10,653 nt of DNA, taken from Pelagihabitans sp037969055. GTDB taxonomy: Bacteria > Bacteroidota > Bacteroidia > Flavobacteriales > Flavobacteriaceae. The position numbers and the translations under genes were made by a program. This document shows, piece by piece, positions 6,833 to 10,653 of the stretch. The DNA lies in NCBI GenBank assembly GCA_037969055.1, contig JBBKWR010000290.1:1-10653 (forward strand). Reading direction: 5' to 3'. Numbering within the stretch: the first letter of the stretch is position 1; each line of letters begins with the position of its first letter. The notes under the pieces were generated by a model. That model did not search any database, was not told the origin of the DNA, and saw only the letters and a program-made list of their open reading frames with translations.

Positions 6833-6858
6833 GCAGATCACCAAAAGTATTGCAGATC
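6833..6858. repeat. Pair of GCAGATC direct repeats flanking a promoter box
   Basis: GCAGATC occurs at 6833-6839 and again at 6852-6858, 19 nt apart start to start. The candidate kdsC -7 box (6842-6849) sits exactly between them with 2 nt to spare on each side. The spacing is about two helical turns, so an operator is conceivable, but a 7-nt repeat can arise by chance. Confidence 0.35.
6842..6849 (-). promoter_or_regulatory. Candidate -7 promoter box for kdsC-maf
   Basis: TACTTTTG on the minus strand matches TAnnTTTG and lies 44 nt before the kdsC TTG start, in the 143-nt gap after the DUF2520 gene. No TTTG -33 box is at the expected distance. It suggests that kdsC-maf can be transcribed separately from the DUF2520 gene. 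Confidence 0.4.
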
Positions 6859-6940
6859 TTAATGCTAGGTTAGACTACAATTATTTTGGTTTACCCTAAA
6901 TTCCTATCGGTAATTATGATTATCTGCTGTTTTAATAACT

Positions 6941-7711
6941 TCAATTTTGATGATCACGTTCGTATGTGCTCAAAATGGAGCTGCTCACATCCTCGTAAAT
7001 TTTTTTGTGCCATTGATTCGTAAGCTGTTCCAATTGGGATTGCATCGTTTTTGTGTCTTTTCTTCGGGCCGGCCCGGTCTGAACGGTATATGGCGTTAAA
7101 TGAACAATTTTATCCGCAGTTTCCAAAATAAGGGGCTTTAATATATCGAACGAAACTTTATTTTCTTCACAGATTTTATGCGCAAGATGGTACATGTGAT
7201 TGGTAAAATTATTGGCAAATACGGCGGCCAGATGAATGTGTTTCCGTTGGGTGGAGCTAAGTAAATGCACATTATCTGATATTGATTCAGCTAATTTTCG
7301 CAAGAGTTGCAAGTTTTTTTTCTTGTCTGCCTCAAGACAGACTGGAACCGCTTTGAAATTGATAGGGCGATTCATACTAAACGTCTGCAAGGGATAGAAC
7401 ACGCCGACATTTTTATTTGGGGCAAGCGCCTTCACAGAAACACTTCCAGAAGTATGCACGATCAAGCCCGCTTTTCCGGTAAGTATTTTTGATACGGCTT
7501 GGATTGAATCGTCACTCACCGCAATAATAAAAATATCGGCATCCTTAATACTCTTATAATCTTTGGAAACCGGAGTCGATTTTTTAAAATATACCAAGGC
7601 TTTGGAACTACGCCCCACTACCTGTTCTATGTTAATGGTCCCATTGCCCAAAAAAGCATCGTACAAGTGTTTAGCGATGTTTCCAGTGCCCAGGATGACA
7701 ACTTTGATCAT
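6941..7711 (-). CDS. Rossmann-like/DUF2520 domain protein
   Basis: This is a cytoplasmic protein of unknown reaction with the fold of 6-phosphogluconate dehydrogenase/ProC-like NAD(P) enzymes. The N-terminal dinucleotide-binding domain (1 to about 120) has the glycine motif VVILGTGNIAKHL (4-16), then DADIFIIAVSDDSI (57-70), IVHTSGS (84-90) and VFYPLQTFS (104-112). The C-terminal DUF2520 helical domain (about 125-250) has HLAAVFANNFTNHM (160-173), which resembles the substrate-side helix of related dehydrogenases, and QTGPARRKDT (211-220). The glycine motif GTGNIA departs slightly from GxGxxG (the sixth position is A). In Bacteroidota this gene is often next to kdsC and maf, as here, though the gap to kdsC is 143 nt. 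No substrate is known to me. The ATG at 7711 is the natural start. Confidence 0.92.
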   Translation of the reverse strand: MIKVVILGTGNIAKHLYDAFLGNGTINIEQVVGRSSKALVYFKKSTPVSKDYKSIKDADIFIIAVSDDSIQAVSKILTGKAGLIVHTSGSVSVKALAPNKNVGVFYPLQTFSMNRPINFKAVPVCLEADKKKNLQLLRKLAESISDNVHLLSSTQRKHIHLAAVFANNFTNHMYHLAHKICEENKVSFDILKPLILETADKIVHLTPYTVQTGPARRKDTKTMQSQLEQLTNQWHKKIYEDVSSSILSTYERDHQN

Positions 7712-7770
7712 GATGTAAAATTAGCGATATATTTTAGTTTTGGAACCCTTGTTTTAATTTCAAGTCCATA

Positions 7771-7801
7771 ATAAAAAGGAACCACAATAGGTGGCTCCTT
7801 T
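7771..7801 (-). terminator. Rho-independent terminator of the His-rich lipoprotein gene
   Basis: Read on the minus strand, AAAGGAGCCAC pairs with GTGGTTCCTTT, an 11-bp stem with one G-U pair and a 5-nt loop (CTATT). A TTTTTATT tract follows. It lies 27 nt after the TAA of the 126-aa gene. The G-U pair becomes an A-C mismatch on the plus strand, and the T-run is on the minus side, so it works best for minus-strand transcription. It isolates this gene from the DUF2520 gene downstream. Confidence 0.85.
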
Positions 7802-7827
7802 ATAACTCCTGTATGCTAAAGTGGTAC

Positions 7828-8208
7828 TTATGCACATGATACCGTAACACTGTGCGTATGGTCCGAGTCGCTTGTGGAGGTTACGCTAATGGCAGTGTTG
7901 TTCTTTAAGCTTGTAAAATTTGCGGCCGTTAACGTAACACTGTGGTCGTGGCTTGAACTCCCTTGAATAGAATAAGTCTTCTCGGCAGCAGCTGCAACAT
8001 CCGCTTTTGATACCGTTAAAGTATGGCCGTGATTGGTGCCTATACTGCTGGAGGTACCATTATCAGTGCAATTGGCTTGTGTCTTGGGCATTGGGTCTGG
8101 AGCCGGGCTCCCCCCATCATCAGAACTTGAACATCCTGAAATCGAATACAAAGGAATGGCTACCAACATGGTGCCAATGGTTTTTTGGATAAAAGTTTTT
8201 CTGTCCAT
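7828..8208 (-). CDS. His-rich lipoprotein with three HxH repeats (126 aa)
   Basis: The N-terminus MDRKTFIQKTIGTMLVAIPLYSISGC is a lipoprotein signal with the lipidated cysteine at C26. The DRKTFIQK start resembles a degenerate Tat signal (RK instead of RR). A Ser/Asp/Gly/Pro linker (27-45) follows. The mature part carries three copies of H-x-H-[TS]-[LV]-T-[VL]: HGHTLTV (60-66), HDHSVTL (87-93) and HTHSVTV (117-123), each separated by 20-23 residues of Thr/Ser/Ala-rich, strand-like sequence. Cys47 and Cys125 could form a disulfide closing the domain. The pattern suggests a small beta-rich extracytoplasmic protein that might bind metal such as Cu, Zn or Ni (inference). I recall similar unnamed HxH proteins in other phyla but know no function. 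It is a single-gene unit with its own terminator, divergent from the cytochrome c assembly gene. Confidence 0.85.
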   Translation of the reverse strand: MDRKTFIQKTIGTMLVAIPLYSISGCSSSDDGGSPAPDPMPKTQANCTDNGTSSSIGTNHGHTLTVSKADVAAAAEKTYSIQGSSSHDHSVTLTAANFTSLKNNTAISVTSTSDSDHTHSVTVSCA

Positions 8209-8416
8209 AACAATGCAATTTTTTGTGAATGATTCTTTTTCAAGGTTTAAATTACGGATTATTTGGCAGTTTTTTGAATAAAGCTTAATACGCGCAGCCT
8301 TTTTTATCGAATCAATAGCGTGGCAATTATCGTACTGGTTTTATAAGTTGGTGGTTCAGGATGTAAAATCACAAAAAGACCGTATTTTTGCACCTTGTAA
8401 ATCAAATGTGCCATAA
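8209..8416. other. Divergent intergenic region between the His-rich lipoprotein and ccsBA
   Basis: This is 208 nt of AT-rich DNA holding the 5' regions of two divergent genes. On the plus strand there is a TATTTTTG box near the right end. On the minus strand I find no TAnnTTTG box for the lipoprotein gene. I see no RNA gene, no reading frame with coding signs and no strong hairpin. Confidence 0.6.
8383..8390 (+). promoter_or_regulatory. Candidate -7 promoter box for ccsBA
   Basis: TATTTTTG matches TAnnTTTG and ends 26 nt before the ATG at 8417, which is a good distance. No TTTG lies 19-21 nt upstream. It is the only such box on the plus strand in this gap. Confidence 0.42.
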
Positions 8417-10653
8417 ATGACAGCATTGCTCAAAAAGATTTTCTTTTCCACGCGGCTCACCGCTGTTTTATTTCTTGTTTTTGCCACATCCATGGCCATC
8501 GGCACCTTTATCGAAAGCAAGTATAGCACTGAGACCGCGCGAATTTGGATCTATAATACCACTTGGTTTGAGGCCATTATGGTCTTTTTTGTGATCAACT
8601 TCATTGGTAATATGTTCCGTTACCGATTGTTCCGTTGGGAAAAATGGCCTGTATTGACCCTCCATCTTTCTTGGATCCTGATCATCTTAGGCGCATTTGT
8701 TACCCGTTACATCAGTTTTGAAGGGATGATGCCCATACGGGAGGGCAATTCCGAAAAAGTTTTTTATTCCGACAAGACCTATCTTACCGCCTATGTGGAT
8801 GGGCAAATCGATGGGCAACCCAAACGTAAGATATTACAGAACGATCTTATTGTTACCGCAGAGGCCCTTAAATCGAATCTTCCATGGCATTCCGACTATG
8901 ATGGAAAGCCATTTACAATTGCCTATGTAGATTTTATAAAAGGGGCGAAGGAGGGCATGATCCCAGATAATAATGGATCAGAGTATCTTAAAATTGTCGA
9001 GGCCGGGGATGGCCAAAGGCATGAACATTATCTAGAAAACGGTGAAGTTTCTAGCATACACAATATACTTTTTGCACTGAACAAACCCACAGAAGGTGCC
9101 ATAAATTTATTTACAACGGATAGTCTTTATCAAATAAAATCACCTTTTGAGGGAAATTTTATGCGAATGGCGGATCAGTTGCATGGGCAGATGGTGAAGG
9201 ATAGCCTACAAGCGCTCCAATTGCGGTCACTGTATACCACTGTCGGAATGCAATTTGTTATACCGGACTCCTTGATTAAAGGGGTTTATGGAGTTGTAAA
9301 AGTTCCTAAGGAAGAGCTCAATGATATCACCCTAGATGCATTGGAAGTTGAGGTTACCGTAGGTGCGGAAAAAGTGCGGAAAAAATTATTGGGAGGTAAG
9401 GGCAGCGGAAGTTTTTCCGAACAATTCAAGGTAGGCGGACTGGACTTTATGCTCAGCTATGGTTCGAAAATATACGAATTGCCATTTTCCATTGCACTGA
9501 ACGACTTTATTGCCGAGAAATATCCAGGTACTGAAAAAGGGTATGCCTCGTTTATGAGCAAAGTGACGGTTTCGGATGATCGTCCGTTCGACTACGACAT
9601 TTATATGAACCACATATTAGAACATCAGGGCTATCGTTTTTTTCAGTCGAGCTTTCACCCCGACGAAAAAGGGACCATCCTCTCCGTAAACCACGATAGA
9701 TGGGGTACGTGGATCACTTATTTAGGCTATTTTCTACTCTATAGTGGTTTGATGGGCATCATGTTTTTTGGCAAAACCCGTTTTAAAGATCTTGCTAAAT
9801 CTTTGGATAAGCTGAAATCCAAAAAGAAAATCATAACGGCTGTACTTGCACTTGGGATGTTATCAAATGTGAACGGACAGGAACATAATCCAGACGATGG
9901 ACATGATCATAGCGCCCAGCCCACACAGTCTCAGATCGATTCACTTTTGAGGGCCACCATGGTATCTAAAGAACATGCCGAGAAGTTCGGAAAGCTTGTC
10001 ATTCAGGACGAGGGTGGGCGAATGAAGCCCATCAATACCTTTTCCTCGGAATTGTTGCGTAAACTAAGCCTGAAAGACAAGTTTAATGGTATGAATTCCG
10101 ATCAGGTATTCCTCTCCATGATGGCAAACCCTGCCCTTTGGTACAATGCGGAATTCATGGCCTTGGACAAGAGCCGGGGTAAAAATGACAGTCTTAGGCA
10201 CATTCTAGGTTTGCCCGAAGGGCAGGTCTATGTTAAGGCAATAGACTTTTTCGATACGGACAATAATTATAAATTGGAGCCATTTTTAAGAGAGGCTACC
10301 GCAACGAATAACCCCAATAAATTTCAACAAGATATAAAGGACGCATACATTCGACTGAGTCTTTTGGATCAGGCCCTTCAGGGCAGCATCGTGAAAATAT
10401 TTCCGCTGCTGGATGACGAAAACAACAAATGGATCTCAGCTTTGGATTATCGGGGCGGACAATACCAAGTTACCGACTCCTTGTACGGGAATTTTATCAA
10501 AAATGCGGTGCCCTATTATTTGATGTCGCTTCAAAAGGCACAGCGGACCGGCGATTATTCAGAAGCCGATAAATTGCTGGCTGCCTTTCTTCAAAACCAA
10601 AAGAACCATGGGAGCGAAGTGCTTCCGGCGGAGCAAAAAATTGAGACCGAAGT
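8417..10653 (+). CDS. ccsBA: Fused ResB-CcsA cytochrome c biogenesis protein, 3' end cut by window
   Basis: This is the System II cytochrome c synthase, which exports heme and attaches it to apocytochrome c at the periplasmic face. In the window are 745 residues; Bacteroidota fusions are usually about 1000 aa or more, so the CcsA core with the WWD heme motif must lie to the right. The ResB half has TM1 (about 8-31), TM2 (about 50-67) and TM3 (about 77-100). TM3 carries LTLHLSW with H83, the same position as the TM heme-ligand His of Helicobacter hepaticus CcsBA. A large periplasmic region (about 101-428) and a TM (about 429-451, WGTWITYLGYFLLYSGLMG) follow. A second hydrophobic stretch (about 470-485) leads to a His/Asp-rich EHNPDDGHDHS and a periplasmic domain with IQDEGGRMKPINT (about 530), as in Bacteroidota CcsA. 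The in-frame TAA directly before the ATG fixes the start. Confidence 0.93.
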   Translation, partial: MTALLKKIFFSTRLTAVLFLVFATSMAIGTFIESKYSTETARIWIYNTTWFEAIMVFFVINFIGNMFRYRLFRWEKWPVLTLHLSWILIILGAFVTRYISFEGMMPIREGNSEKVFYSDKTYLTAYVDGQIDGQPKRKILQNDLIVTAEALKSNLPWHSDYDGKPFTIAYVDFIKGAKEGMIPDNNGSEYLKIVEAGDGQRHEHYLENGEVSSIHNILFALNKPTEGAINLFTTDSLYQIKSPFEGNFMRMADQLHGQMVKDSLQALQLRSLYTTVGMQFVIPDSLIKGVYGVVKVPKEELNDITLDALEVEVTVGAEKVRKKLLGGKGSGSFSEQFKVGGLDFMLSYGSKIYELPFSIALNDFIAEKYPGTEKGYASFMSKVTVSDDRPFDYDIYMNHILEHQGYRFFQSSFHPDEKGTILSVNHDRWGTWITYLGYFLLYSGLMGIMFFGKTRFKDLAKSLDKLKSKKKIITAVLALGMLSNVNGQEHNPDDGHDHSAQPTQSQIDSLLRATMVSKEHAEKFGKLVIQDEGGRMKPINTFSSELLRKLSLKDKFNGMNSDQVFLSMMANPALWYNAEFMALDKSRGKNDSLRHILGLPEGQVYVKAIDFFDTDNNYKLEPFLREATATNNPNKFQQDIKDAYIRLSLLDQALQGSIVKIFPLLDDENNKWISALDYRGGQYQVTDSLYGNFIKNAVPYYLMSLQKAQRTGDYSEADKLLAAFLQNQKNHGSEVLPAEQKIETE

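Noticed and set aside
8390..8411. GCAC/GTGC hairpin with inner TTG/CAA just before ccsBA
   Set aside because: Short, bulged and partly upstream of the expected transcript start; likely chance.
8468..8665. 65-aa minus-strand frame within ccsBA, and the 9386-9613 frame
   Set aside because: Antisense shadows of the ResB-type coding sequence, which has a continuous frame with family features.

Overview
The window looks like chromosomal DNA of a marine-type Flavobacteriaceae (Bacteroidota). The grounds are moderate to low GC, poor Shine-Dalgarno sites, promoter boxes of the Bacteroidota TAnnTTTG type, and a gene set typical of that family: an 843-aa secreted PIG-L deacetylase next to an SSS symporter, a DUF2520 protein next to KdsC and Maf, and a fused ResB-CcsA cytochrome c assembly protein. 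The genus cannot be fixed from the sequence alone. I see no rRNA, tRNA, insertion sequence, CRISPR array or phage gene, and no gene-free stretch longer than about 210 bases.

Layout. Positions 1-8208 are all on the minus strand, so in transcription order from right to left: a 126-aa His-rich lipoprotein (8208-7828) with its own clear terminator (7801-7771); a DUF2520/Rossmann protein (7711-6941); KdsC (6797-6270, TTG start) and Maf (6263-5676), 6 nt apart; a 317-aa lipoprotein of unknown function (5534-4581) and a short MscS-type channel (4576-4016), 4 nt apart; and a tight cassette of secreted PIG-L deacetylase (3942-1411), a 33-aa one-helix membrane protein (1409-1308) and an SSS sodium:solute symporter (1307-1, cut by the window edge). 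On the plus strand, divergent from the His-rich lipoprotein, a large ResB-CcsA type cytochrome c biogenesis gene starts at 8417 and runs off the right edge after its ResB half and the start of its second half.

How the genes fit together. KdsC makes KDO for LPS, Maf hydrolyses non-canonical or excess pyrimidine NTPs, and the DUF2520 protein is an uncharacterised dehydrogenase-like protein. They form a housekeeping group. The lipoprotein and MscS pair is probably co-transcribed and is an envelope pair. The PIG-L, micro-protein and symporter cassette suggests that a substrate is deacetylated in the periplasm and a product taken up with Na+; the substrate is unknown. The best candidates for something little described are the 33-aa protein between PIG-L and the symporter, the HxH-repeat lipoprotein, and the unassigned 317-aa lipoprotein.

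Limits: protein family calls rest on motifs read by eye. Promoter calls rest on the -7 box alone, since no TTTG -33 box lies at the expected distance for any of them.
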